Of a stretch of DNA of 64,000 nucleotides, positions 1 through 7,808 are shown piece after piece. Within the stretch, counting starts at the first letter, position 1, and each line of letters opens with the position of its first letter. The position numbers were made by a program, and so were the translations under genes. Source of the DNA: Rhodospirillaceae bacterium (GTDB taxonomy: Bacteria > Pseudomonadota > Alphaproteobacteria > SHVZ01); contig JAEULB010000026.1 in NCBI GenBank assembly GCA_016792585.1, positions 24,567 to 88,566 of the forward strand, written 5' to 3'. Below the pieces are notes generated by a model. That model was not told the origin of the DNA. It did not search any database and was given only the letters and a program-made list of their open reading frames with translations.

Positions 1-461
1 CGGTGCCGGAGCCGACCGAGCGCAGCCGCGGCCCGGGCCCCTGGGACAAGCGCGTGGTGAAGCTCTGCAGGCGCGTCGGCGTCGGACTGCTCACCGTCTC
101 CTCGCGCGGCCGGGTGGAGCTGATCGCCGAGCCCGAGCCCTACCAGCCGCGCAAGAACCACAAGAAGGCCGCACGCCTCAGGGCCGAGCATGCGAGACGC
201 GAGGGCGATCCGAACCTCGGCGGCATCACCCGGATCAAGATCGTCACCGCCTATCGCCAGGAGGCGATCCGCATCGCCGAGGCGCTCGCATCCGGCGGGC
301 CGCAGAGCCCGAAGACCCTGAAGGCGGCGTGCGAGGCGCCGCGCGCCGGCAGCATCCTCCGCGACAACCACTACGGCTGGTTCGAGCGGCAGGAGAAGGG
401 CATCTACGTCATCACCGAGATCGGCCGCGCCGATCTGGCGAAGTTTCAGACGTCGCGGTAG
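1..461 (+). CDS. DUF2161-like protein, C-terminal part (5' end cut by window)
   Basis: The reading frame is open from the window edge, so the 152 residues visible from the GTG at base 3 are probably only the C-terminal part. The conserved block around residues 40-150 (PRKNHKKAARLRAEHARR, GDPNLGGITR, VTAYRQEAIRIAEAL, then DNHYGWFERQEKGIYVITEIG) matches my memory of DUF2161, a family suggested to have a PD-(D/E)XK nuclease-like fold in its missing N-terminal half. The C-terminus resembles a small winged-helix segment. No function is established. Its stop overlaps the 3' end of the convergent PAS_5 gene by 16 bases. Family call moderately sure, completeness unknown. Confidence 0.6.
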   Translation, partial: VPEPTERSRGPGPWDKRVVKLCRRVGVGLLTVSSRGRVELIAEPEPYQPRKNHKKAARLRAEHARREGDPNLGGITRIKIVTAYRQEAIRIAEALASGGPQSPKTLKAACEAPRAGSILRDNHYGWFERQEKGIYVITEIGRADLAKFQTSR

Positions 462-952
462 TAGAGCCCGGTCAGCGTCATGTCGACCTCGACGCCGTCC
501 GTCGACAGCGGCAATGTCAGGATCTCGTAAGGCTCCCAGCGGTCGAGCAGCCGGCGCGCGGTGACGCCGCCGCGCGGTGCCTTCTCGGCGACGACGCCGC
601 CATGCCAGTCGTAGAGTCGGTCGCGATAGACCGGCTCGGGTATGTCGTCGAAGAACTTGCCGGTCATGTCGCGCCTGATCCGCTCGGTCAGCCGCGTGCC
701 GATCAGCCGGTAGCGGAAGCGCAGCGGCTCGCGCAGCACGTCGATCAGGAGCAGGTGGCCGAGGAGCTGCGGCAGCGACAAAGGATCCAGGTCGGCCCGG
801 GACGGCATCGGCCGGCCGCGCCGTACCTCGTCCCAGTGACGGTAGAGCTCGACCAGGTGCGGATGTCTGAGATCGTCCGGCAGCGTCGTGTAGCGCACGC
901 GGTCGGGTGCGGATTCGCGCTCGGGCACCGGCGGATTGATCGCGGCCACCAT
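446..952 (-). CDS. PAS_5 domain protein
   Basis: A 168-residue soluble protein that is almost entirely one PAS-like domain of the PAS_5 type, abundant in Rhodospirillales. Typical motifs are the HLVELYRHWDEVRRGRPMPSR entry helix, DPLSLPQLLGHLLLIDV, FRYRLIGTRLTERIRRDMTGK, and a closing EILTLPLSTDGVEVDMTLTGLYY strand pair. There is no kinase, cyclase or DNA-binding output domain, so it is probably a small-molecule sensor or adaptor with an unknown partner. It starts 6 bases downstream of the nicotinamidase stop and is probably co-transcribed with it. Family call good, ligand unknown. Confidence 0.75.
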   Translation of the reverse strand: MVAAINPPVPERESAPDRVRYTTLPDDLRHPHLVELYRHWDEVRRGRPMPSRADLDPLSLPQLLGHLLLIDVLREPLRFRYRLIGTRLTERIRRDMTGKFFDDIPEPVYRDRLYDWHGGVVAEKAPRGGVTARRLLDRWEPYEILTLPLSTDGVEVDMTLTGLYYRDV

Positions 953-958
953 GGGCGA

Positions 959-1591
959 TTAGAAGCCGAGCGCCGCTGCCGTGTCCAGGCGCACGCCGGC
1001 CTTGGTCATCGCCTCCCTGGCCGCGACGAGCGACCCGGCGAGGTCGATCGCCCGGCAGCCGTCCTCGAGGACGACGACCTCGAAGCCCAGCGCCGCGCCG
1101 TCGACCGCCGAGTAGTGCACGCAGAAATCGGTGGCGAGCCCGGTCATGAACAACCGCTTGAAGCCGCGGGTGCGGAGGTATCCGGACAGTCCCGTCGGCG
1201 TCCTCCGGTCGTTCTCGAAGAACGCCGAGTAGGAATCGATCTCCGGCCGGAAGCCCTTGCGGAGGATCAGCTCGGCCTTGCCGTGCGCGAGATCGCGGTG
1301 GAAGTCGGCGCCTGCGGTTCCCTGCACGCAATGATCCGGCCACAGCACCTGCGTGCCGTAGCCAAGCTCGGCCGTCTCGAACGGCTTCTTGCCGGCATGC
1401 GCCGAGGCGAAGGAGCGGTGATGCGGCGGATGCCAGTCCTGGGTCAGCAGCACATGGGCAAAGCGCTTAACCAGCCGGTTGATGACCGGCACCACTTCGT
1501 CGCCCTTCGGCACCGCCAGCGCGCCCTCAGGGCAGAAGTCGTTCTGCACGTCGATGACGAGGAGCGCGTCGGTCGAGTCGTCGAGCTTCAT
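959..1591 (-). CDS. pncA: Nicotinamidase/pyrazinamidase
   Basis: Hydrolyses nicotinamide to nicotinate for NAD salvage in the cytoplasm. At 210 residues it has the normal PncA length. The isochorismatase-fold catalytic triad is visible: Asp14 in VIDVQNDFCPEGALAVP, Lys112 in LILRKGF, and Cys157 in ATDFCVHYSA. The metal site is QDWHPPHH (Asp52, His54, His57/58). The ATG start lies just upstream of the DVQNDF motif as in other PncA proteins. It leads a two-gene unit with the PAS_5 protein. Confident call. Confidence 0.93.
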   Translation of the reverse strand: MKLDDSTDALLVIDVQNDFCPEGALAVPKGDEVVPVINRLVKRFAHVLLTQDWHPPHHRSFASAHAGKKPFETAELGYGTQVLWPDHCVQGTAGADFHRDLAHGKAELILRKGFRPEIDSYSAFFENDRRTPTGLSGYLRTRGFKRLFMTGLATDFCVHYSAVDGAALGFEVVVLEDGCRAIDLAGSLVAAREAMTKAGVRLDTAAALGF

Positions 1592-1601
1592 GGGCGGGAG
1601 T

Positions 1602-2099
1602 CTAGCGTGCGCGCCCGAAAACCGCGATGGCGGCGCCGAGGGCGAGAAACGCGCCGATGCCGGTCAGCAGCGGCCGGAACGCCGGCGGTGCGCCGTCGGT
1701 GACGAAGGTGACGGCGGCGGTCAGGGCGACGATCGCGCCGGCGGCGAGCATGACGGTCACGAACCATCGCCAGAAGGCGGCGCTGGCGATCGCGGGCATC
1801 ACTTCGGCGCCGTGGAAGCGGCGGGCGAAGTCGGTGTGCTGGAGGACGATCAGCAGGGAAGCGCCGAACGCCAGCGCCTCGACGATGCCGGCGGCCGGCT
1901 CGATCCAGAGCGCGATCGCATAGGCCGCGGTCGCGCTCAATGCGCCGACGAGGCCCGATCCCAGCGAGCGCCAGGTGACCGCGATCCAGAGCAGCGCACC
2001 GGCGGCGAGGCTCAAGAGCATCACCGGCGTCGCGCCGTGGATCCAGACCGGAATGCCCGCCGCGACCACGACGGCGGGATAGGCCGCGAGCGGGCTCAT
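1602..2099 (-). CDS. Small multi-pass membrane protein at end of MoxR/DUF58 cluster
   Basis: A 165-residue very hydrophobic protein with about five membrane segments (for example AVVVAAGIPVWIHGA, VMLLSLAAGALLWIAV, GALSATAAYAIALWI and the C-terminal LLTGIGAFLALGAAIAVF). Its ATG overlaps the DUF58 stop by four bases, so it is the last gene of the MoxR cluster and likely translationally coupled. No known family is recognised. It may be a membrane partner of the MoxR/DUF58 machinery, which is inference from position only. Confidence 0.7.
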   Translation of the reverse strand: MSPLAAYPAVVVAAGIPVWIHGATPVMLLSLAAGALLWIAVTWRSLGSGLVGALSATAAYAIALWIEPAAGIVEALAFGASLLIVLQHTDFARRFHGAEVMPAIASAAFWRWFVTVMLAAGAIVALTAAVTFVTDGAPPAFRPLLTGIGAFLALGAAIAVFGRAR

Positions 2100-3370
2100 C
2101 GGCGCGTCGCCCGCGGCCGTCCGGCACGCGCCAGCGGCGCCAGCGCCGCATCGAAAGGCTGGTCGGGTCGGACCTCGACGGCCGGAAGCCCGATGTCCTG
2201 GAGTGCGTCCAGCGTCGCCCGCCGGTTCAGCGTCCACAGCCTCGCGGCGAGATCGTCGAGCGGCGAGGAGCGCACGAACGGCTTCATCAGCTCGAGCGGC
2301 GAGAGCGCCAGCAGAAGCACGTCGAAGCCGCGCCCGGCGAGGTTGGCGACGACCTTGGTGAAGCGCGGATCGATCAGCGGCGAGAGCGCGATCACCAGGG
2401 CGCCTGGCGGCAGCACGCGGGGCGGCAGAAGGTCGAGGCCCTGGAAGCTGTAGTTGACCGCCATGCTGGCCGGCAGCAGCGCCTCGAGCAGCGTCTCGAT
2501 CTGGCGGCGGCCGGTGCGCGGGCGGATCCACTGGATGTTGCCGCCATAGGTGATCAGCCCGACGCGGTCGCGGTGGCGGAGATACCCGGTCGCCAGCGCC
2601 GCCGCCGCCTTGACGCAGTAGTCGAGGCTGGAGTCCGGCTGCCGGCCGATGTCGGCGGTGGTGTCGAGCAGGATCACCACGTCGGCGTTGCGCTCCTCGT
2701 GGAACTCGGTGACGTAGAGCCGGCCGGTCCTGAGCGAGGCGCGCCAGTTGATCTGGCGCAGCCGGTCGCCCGAGGCGTAAGGCCTCAAGTTGCCGGGCTC
2801 GAGCCCCTGGCCGAGCTTGGACGACACGTGGTTGCCGAAGGACGAGCGCGTGCGCCGCGGCCTGGGCAGGTAGCGGATCGGCACCGCCGCCGGATAGACC
2901 TTCACCTGAACGAGGTCCTCGTACCGGCCTTCGACCGCGCTCAGGCCCGCCTCGTCCCAGGCGCGGTAGTGGAAGCGCCCGAGCCGCGTGTGGCCGCGGG
3001 CGAGGAAGCGCACCTCGAGGGTCCAGCTCTCGCTCTCGCCCTCGGCGAGCTTGAGCACGCGGCGGTTGCTGCCGGAAGCGAGCTCGGCCATCGCCGGCAG
3101 CCGGTACAGCACCTCGATGCAGGGAAGGTCGGTGCGCGCGGTCAGCGTGATCGTGACCGCGACCGTGTCGCCCTCGGTCGTGCGGTCGGTCGACAGCGCG
3201 TGCGCGAGAGCGAAGCCGGCCGGCGGCCTGGCATCGACGCGCACGAGGAAGAGCAGCAACGGCACGGCCGCGATCACCAGCTCGATGCGGTCGACCGCGA
3301 CCGCGCCAAGCAGCGCCGCCGCGGCGACCGCGGCGAGGACGAAGACGAGCGGGCTCGCCTTTGCGCTCAC
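2096..3370 (-). CDS. DUF58 domain protein (MoxR-associated)
   Basis: A 424-residue protein with two N-terminal membrane segments (VFVLAAVAAAALLGAVAV, LVIAAVPLLLFLV), an Ig-like middle region, and a DUF58 core at about residues 190-250. The diagnostic core is LRPYASGDRLRQINWRAS, GRLYVTEFHEERN, then a vWA-like strand VVILLDTT. The GTG start overlaps the MoxR ATPase stop by four bases. An in-frame open stretch runs far upstream, but it lies antisense-frame over moxR and is not coding. DUF58 proteins accompany MoxR ATPases and are thought to help assemble or mature membrane or periplasmic complexes. Confidence 0.9.
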   Translation of the reverse strand: MSAKASPLVFVLAAVAAAALLGAVAVDRIELVIAAVPLLLFLVRVDARPPAGFALAHALSTDRTTEGDTVAVTITLTARTDLPCIEVLYRLPAMAELASGSNRRVLKLAEGESESWTLEVRFLARGHTRLGRFHYRAWDEAGLSAVEGRYEDLVQVKVYPAAVPIRYLPRPRRTRSSFGNHVSSKLGQGLEPGNLRPYASGDRLRQINWRASLRTGRLYVTEFHEERNADVVILLDTTADIGRQPDSSLDYCVKAAAALATGYLRHRDRVGLITYGGNIQWIRPRTGRRQIETLLEALLPASMAVNYSFQGLDLLPPRVLPPGALVIALSPLIDPRFTKVVANLAGRGFDVLLLALSPLELMKPFVRSSPLDDLAARLWTLNRRATLDALQDIGLPAVEVRPDQPFDAALAPLARAGRPRATRR

Positions 3371-4323
3371 CGGGCCTCGGCGGCCGGCGTGGGCACCTTC
3401 GTCAGCACGTCGCCGACGATCCGCTCCGGCGTCACCTTCGAGACCCAGAGCTCCGGCTTGAGGACCAGGCGATGGGCCAGCGCCGGCACCGCCATCGACT
3501 TCACGTCGTCGGGGGTGACGAAGTCCGAGCGTCTCAGCATCGCCGCGGCGCGCGCCAATTTGAGCAGCGCCAGCGAGCCGCGCGGCGAGGCGCCCAGCAG
3601 CAGCCGGTCGTCCTCGCGGGTGGCACGCACCAGGTCGACGACATAGGCCTCGATCGAGGCGTCGACGTGCACGTCCTCCAGCGTCCGCTGCATCGCCAGC
3701 AGCTCGTCGCGCGAGACGATCGCCGGCACCTCGGCTGCGTCGGTCCGCCTTTCGCGCCGGCGCTTGAGGATCTGCTGCTCGTCCTCGCGCGCCGGATATC
3801 CGACCGTGATCCGCATGATGAAGCGGTCGAGCTGGGCCTCGGGCAGCGCGTAGGTGCCTTCGAGCTCGATCGGGTTCTGGGTCGCGATCACCAGGAACGG
3901 CGCCTCGAGGGGGAAGGACTCGCCCTCGACCGTCACCTGCGCTTCCTGCATCGCCTCCAGCAACGCCGACTGGGTCTTCGGCGTCGCCCGGTTGATCTCG
4001 TCGGCGAGCAGCAGGCCGGTGAACACCGGCCCGTGGCGGAAGTCGAAGCGGCCGTTCTTCTGGTCGTAGACGTAGCTGCCGGTGATGTCGCTCGGCAGCA
4101 GGTCCGGCGTGAACTGGATGCGCTTGAAGGGAAGGCCCATCGCCTGGCCGAGCAGCCGCGCGATCAGCGTCTTGGCGAGGCCGGGATAGTCCTCCATCAG
4201 CACATGGCCGTTGGCGAGCAGCCCGGCCAGGATCTGGGCCAGCACCTCGTCCTTGCCGACGATGGTGCCAGAGACGGTCTTCAATATGTCGCGGCACCGT
4301 GCCTCGACCTCGACGACATTCAT
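3367..4323 (-). CDS. MoxR family AAA+ ATPase
   Basis: A 318-residue AAA+ ATPase of the MoxR class, thought to act as a chaperone for metalloprotein or membrane complex maturation. The ATP site is near residues 45-52 (DYPGLAKT, the MoxR-type relaxed P-loop) and Walker B is LLLADEINRA at about 105-113. QSALLEAMQE, LDRFIMRITVGYP and the lid-domain pattern ASPRGSLALLKLARA also fit. The ATG at 4323 is chosen because it gives the standard N-terminus and a 4-nt overlap with the upstream gene. Next to DUF58 and DUF4129 genes, as is usual. Confidence 0.95.
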   Translation of the reverse strand: MNVVEVEARCRDILKTVSGTIVGKDEVLAQILAGLLANGHVLMEDYPGLAKTLIARLLGQAMGLPFKRIQFTPDLLPSDITGSYVYDQKNGRFDFRHGPVFTGLLLADEINRATPKTQSALLEAMQEAQVTVEGESFPLEAPFLVIATQNPIELEGTYALPEAQLDRFIMRITVGYPAREDEQQILKRRRERRTDAAEVPAIVSRDELLAMQRTLEDVHVDASIEAYVVDLVRATREDDRLLLGASPRGSLALLKLARAAAMLRRSDFVTPDDVKSMAVPALAHRLVLKPELWVSKVTPERIVGDVLTKVPTPAAEAR

Positions 4324-4793
4324 CTCTTCTTCTCCAAGTGATCGACGAGGCGGGAGATTTCGGCAAGCGACGGTCCGCGGCGCTTGCTCCAATGGGGCGG
4401 CGGCGGGGGCAGGTCGCCTTGCGCTTCGCCTGCCTTGGCGGCAAGCGTGCGCAGGCGCGGCCACAGCACGCGGTCGAAGTAGCGCCGGCTGTTGCGACTG
4501 TGCCGGATCTCGTCGCGCAGCTGGTTCAGGGTCGCATCCATCCGCACCGCCGGCGGGCTCGGCTCGAGCGCCTGCTCGAAGCTGTTGGGATCGTCGTTGC
4601 GGAAGGCCCCGATCGCCCGCGCGATCAGGTGCGACAGCATCACCACGAGACTGGCGACCAGGGACACGCGAAAGATGACCGGGCGCTGCTCGGCCGGAAA
4701 GAAGAAGAAGGCGGCCGCCGTCGCGATCAGGATGATCGGAATGATCCTGAGCGAGATCGATCGCCGCGTGGTGTCGTCAACGACCGGGCGCAT
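4320..4793 (-). CDS. Hypothetical two-TM protein of the MoxR cluster
   Basis: A 157-residue protein with two hydrophobic segments near the N-terminus (IIPIILIATAAAFFFF and VIFRVSLVASLVVMLSHLIA), followed by a charged cytoplasmic tail with a proline run (LPPPPPHW). The ATG at 4793 is preferred over an in-frame TTG at 4811; either choice overlaps the end of the DUF4129 gene. Its stop overlaps the moxR start by four bases. I do not recognise a family. Position suggests a structural component of the same membrane system. Confidence 0.75.
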   Translation of the reverse strand: MRPVVDDTTRRSISLRIIPIILIATAAAFFFFPAEQRPVIFRVSLVASLVVMLSHLIARAIGAFRNDDPNSFEQALEPSPPAVRMDATLNQLRDEIRHSRNSRRYFDRVLWPRLRTLAAKAGEAQGDLPPPPPHWSKRRGPSLAEISRLVDHLEKKR

Positions 4794-5766
4794 CGTCCGT
4801 CCGTTCGGCAAGCGATTTGCGGATCGAGACCAGGGCCTCCCAGGCGGCGTCGCGCTCGTCCTCGCCGAGCGTATGACGGCTGAAGCGGGCGATCTCGAAG
4901 AGCCGGGTGAGGCTGGCGACGTCGGCGGGCTCGAGCGGCAGCGCCTTCAGCGCCGTCCGCATGAACTCCGTCGCCGTCTGCCACGGCGGGCGCCTGGTCT
5001 CGGCAAGCGCTAGGCTGCGCTCGAAGCGGGCATAGCAGCGGATGATCGCCTCGCGCGCGTCGCCGCCCGGCCGGGTCAGGTCGTCGATCGTCTCGCCGGC
5101 GGCCTCGTCGATCTCGCGCACGATCCTCTCGCGCTCGGCCCGCTGGGCGCGCTGCGCCATCAGCTGGCGCACGCGCTCGATCGCAAGGAACATCGAGGCG
5201 ACCGCGGTCGCGACGAGGCCGATCCCGAACAGCGCATGGAGGATCGGGACGATCCATTCGGGAACGCTGCTGTCGATGTCGGAAGTGAAGCCGGTCGCCG
5301 AGTCCTCGGGCCGCGCCTCCAGCGTTTCCGCCTGCTCGTTGATGCTCCAGAGGCCGAGGTCGATGTTGAGGTTCCACGGGTTGAGCAGGATCAGCGCGAC
5401 CGCGATGCCCATGCTGGCCGCCGCCATCAGGAAGAGCATCAGCTTGTCCCTGGCGGTCGGATCGGATTCGACCTTCTTCTTGGCTCCCGGCGGCATGCCG
5501 CGGCGGCCGATCCAGAGGACCACGATGGTGAAGGCCATCGCGAACAGCGCGCCGCCGGCGAGCGTCAGCATCGCGCCGCTCTGCGCCGAGGCGACGGTCG
5601 AGCGGTCCGGCCGCCACTCGGTCCAGGACCAGGCCGATTCCGGCAAGGTGCCGAGGATCGCGAGCGCGAGCCCGAGCGCCGCCAGCGCCAGCGGCCAGAT
5701 CCGGCGCGTGCCGGCGGCCGGCTGCTCGCCGGGCAGAACGATCTCGTGATCTCTGGGCCCCGTCAT
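4777..5766 (-). CDS. DUF4129 domain membrane protein
   Basis: A 329-residue protein with membrane segments at about residues 25-40, 70-90, 115-135 and 180-200. A large extracytoplasmic loop lies between the third and fourth, and a C-terminal cytoplasmic DUF4129-like domain contains REAIIRCYARFERSLA, ATEFMRTALKALPLEPADVASLTRLFEIARFSRH. DUF4129 is otherwise found at the end of transglutaminase-like proteins in MoxR operons. The ATG at 5766 is used rather than the upstream in-frame codon because it directly precedes the polar N-terminus. First gene of the five-gene cluster. Confidence 0.82.
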   Translation of the reverse strand: MTGPRDHEIVLPGEQPAAGTRRIWPLALAALGLALAILGTLPESAWSWTEWRPDRSTVASAQSGAMLTLAGGALFAMAFTIVVLWIGRRGMPPGAKKKVESDPTARDKLMLFLMAAASMGIAVALILLNPWNLNIDLGLWSINEQAETLEARPEDSATGFTSDIDSSVPEWIVPILHALFGIGLVATAVASMFLAIERVRQLMAQRAQRAERERIVREIDEAAGETIDDLTRPGGDAREAIIRCYARFERSLALAETRRPPWQTATEFMRTALKALPLEPADVASLTRLFEIARFSRHTLGEDERDAAWEALVSIRKSLAERTDDAPGR

Positions 5767-5801
5767 GGCGCGGGAGCTTAGCGTACCAGCGCCGATCGAC
5801 C

Positions 5802-6683
5802 TCAAGTGATTGTCTGGCGCGCGTCCGGGGCCGATGGCCGCATTCCGGCGTCGACGTCGCGGGCGATCACCAGCACGCTGACGACCGCGCCGCTGAGGTC
5901 GCGGATCGGCGAGAGGTTCAGGGTGACGTCGGCCGTCGTCCCATCCGCGCGCCGGCGGATCGTCCCGATCGGCTCCGCCGGCTCGCCGGCGGCCACGCGT
6001 CGCAGCAGGTCGAGCGCGCCGTCGAGGCGGCCCGCAGCTATCAGCATCGCGGCCGGCTTTCCGACCATCTCCGCGCCGGGGTAGCCGAAGAGACGCTCGG
6101 CACCCCGGTTCCAGGTCTGTATGGTGCCGTCCAGGTTCACGCCGAAGATCGCGTCGCCGGAGGACTCGACGATCGCGGCTAGCTGCTGCTGGACCTGGGC
6201 GAAAAGGTCCTGGTGCCGGTCGGCACGCCGCGTGTCGCTGACGTCGCGCGCGACCTTGGTCGCCCCGATCACCCGGCCGTCGGCGTCACGGATCGGCGTG
6301 ACCGACAGCGAGATGTCGACCAGGGTGCCGTTCTTGCGGACGCGGACGGTCCGGTAATGGTCGAGCCGCTCGCCGCCGCCGATCAGCTGGAGGATGTAGG
6401 GCTCCTCCTTTTCGCGGTCGGGGGGAATGAGCACCGTGACCGGCTTGCCGATAACCTCTTCTGCCTTGTAGCCGAACAGCCTCTCGGCGCCGCGATTCCA
6501 GCTGTGGATGACGCCACGCAGATCCTTGATCAGGATCGCGTCGTCGGAGGAATCGACGATCGCGGCAAGCTGCTGGTCGGTCAGCGCATGCAGCTTTCGG
6601 GCGATGGGATCCGTCAGGGCCCATTTCTCCTGGTCGACACGGTCGGTCCCCGCCACTTTGCGGGTGTCGATATCGTTTTTCAA
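5802..6683 (-). CDS. Tandem PAS-domain protein without output domain
   Basis: About 290 residues containing two successive PAS/PAC units of almost identical pattern: ALTDQQLAAIVDSSDDAILIKD ... SWNRGAERLFGYKAEEVIGKPV ... GATKVARDVSD, then QLAAIVESSGDAIFGVN ... TWNRGAERLFGY ... VSVLVIARDVD. No kinase, GGDEF, EAL or methyl-accepting domain follows before the stop. The start is uncertain: no suitable ATG lies in frame, and TTG at 6683 or GTG at 6656 are the candidates, neither with a clear ribosome-binding site. It could be a sensor acting in trans or a remnant of a histidine kinase. Confidence 0.75.
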   Translation of the reverse strand: MKNDIDTRKVAGTDRVDQEKWALTDPIARKLHALTDQQLAAIVDSSDDAILIKDLRGVIHSWNRGAERLFGYKAEEVIGKPVTVLIPPDREKEEPYILQLIGGGERLDHYRTVRVRKNGTLVDISLSVTPIRDADGRVIGATKVARDVSDTRRADRHQDLFAQVQQQLAAIVESSGDAIFGVNLDGTIQTWNRGAERLFGYPGAEMVGKPAAMLIAAGRLDGALDLLRRVAAGEPAEPIGTIRRRADGTTADVTLNLSPIRDLSGAVVSVLVIARDVDAGMRPSAPDARQTIT

Positions 6684-6730
6684 GGTTCGGTCCGCGGATG
6701 GAGGCCATTGGCGCCAATGCGCGGGCCGCT

Positions 6731-7660
6731 TCAGTCGTCGGCGACGGCCTTTACCCCGCCTTCGAGGGAATGGACGATGTGCTCGGCCAGCAGCGTCGCG
6801 GGCCGCGAGATTTTGCCCGGCATCTTGTAGAGGACGATCTCGGTGTCGGGCAGCTCGGGCAGCCGGTGCTCGCGGGGCGCCAGCACCACCGCGCCGTCCG
6901 GCACCATCTCGCGGGGAAGGACGGAGAGGCCGAGGCCGGCGCGCACCGCGGCCTGGAGGCCGGCGAGGCTCGGGCTCGTGAAGACGACCTGCCATTTGCG
7001 CTCCGCGGCGTCGAGCGCGGCGATGGCGCGCCGGCGGTAGACGTCGGGGGCGGGAGCTAGCACCAGCGGCAGCGGTTTGGCGTCGTCGAGTACCAGCCGG
7101 GCGTTGGCAGCCCAGACCAGCCCCTCGCGCCAGACGCCGACGCCGTCCTCAGGGCCGGCGGCGGGCGAGCCGAGCCGGCCTTGTGGCTCGCGCTTGAACA
7201 GGACCAGGTCGTACTCGCCACGCGAGAAGCCGCTCAGCAGGTTGACCGTGAAGTCGCAGTTGATCGCGAGCGCGACCCGGGGGTGAGCGCGTGCGAACCG
7301 CGCGAGGATGTCCGGAAGATGCGAGGTCGCGAAATCCTCGGGCGTGCCCAGCCGGACCAGGCCCTCGACCTCGGGCTCCATGATCCGCGCCCGCGCCTCG
7401 TCGCAGAGATGCAGGACCTGGCGCGCGTAGTTGAGCAGGATCTCGCCTTCCGTGGTCAGGAGCCTCTGTCCGCCCGCACCGCCGTTCTCGCGCTCGAACA
7501 CGCGGCGGCCGAGGCCCTGCTCCAGCTTCTTCATCTGCAGTGACACCGTCGGCTGGCTGCGGCCGACGCGCTCCGCCGCCCGGGTGAAACTGCCGCTGTC
7601 GGCGATCTCCACGAAGGTCCGAAGCAGGTCCAGATCGAACGGCGGTCTCGGTGCCGGCAT
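6731..7660 (-). CDS. LysR family transcriptional regulator
   Basis: A 309-residue LysR regulator. The N-terminal winged helix is typical (LDLLRTFVEIADSGSFTRAAERVGRSQPTVSLQMKKLE, residues 9-46) and is followed by a periplasmic-binding-like effector domain. It is divergently arranged with the SbtA-type bicarbonate permease gene across 148 bases. A perfect T-N11-A palindrome lies between them, so it most likely regulates that permease and itself. The coinducer is unknown. Confidence 0.92.
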   Translation of the reverse strand: MPAPRPPFDLDLLRTFVEIADSGSFTRAAERVGRSQPTVSLQMKKLEQGLGRRVFERENGGAGGQRLLTTEGEILLNYARQVLHLCDEARARIMEPEVEGLVRLGTPEDFATSHLPDILARFARAHPRVALAINCDFTVNLLSGFSRGEYDLVLFKREPQGRLGSPAAGPEDGVGVWREGLVWAANARLVLDDAKPLPLVLAPAPDVYRRRAIAALDAAERKWQVVFTSPSLAGLQAAVRAGLGLSVLPREMVPDGAVVLAPREHRLPELPDTEIVLYKMPGKISRPATLLAEHIVHSLEGGVKAVADD

Positions 7661-7696
7661 GGCTCGAAGGTGCTCAAGTTGCGCCCGTATGAATGC

Positions 7697-7715
7697 ACAT
7701 TGGAAAAACCAATGT
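7697..7715. promoter_or_regulatory. Probable LysR operator (T-N11-A palindrome)
   Basis: A perfect inverted repeat with 7-bp arms and an AT-only spacer, ACATTGG-AAAAA-CCAATGT, in the divergent region between the LysR gene and the SbtA-type permease gene. It contains a T-N11-A core (T at 7700, A at 7712), the canonical LysR recognition geometry. It lies 37 bases from the LysR start and 94 bases from the permease start. The binding assignment is inferred from geometry and context. Confidence 0.65.
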
Positions 7716-7808
7716 CGAGCATCGGCACTTCCAAGTTCCGTTCGCCGCCTCGCCGCCTATCTTTCGGCCCGCCTCCGCACGACATCTCCCACGGACGCGG
7801 GACCCGAA

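Noticed and set aside
2096..4444. A 782-codon open frame that would fuse the DUF58 protein to a long N-terminal region
   Set aside because: Its first half is an arginine/alanine/proline-rich shadow over the moxR gene; the real DUF58 gene starts at the GTG at 3370.
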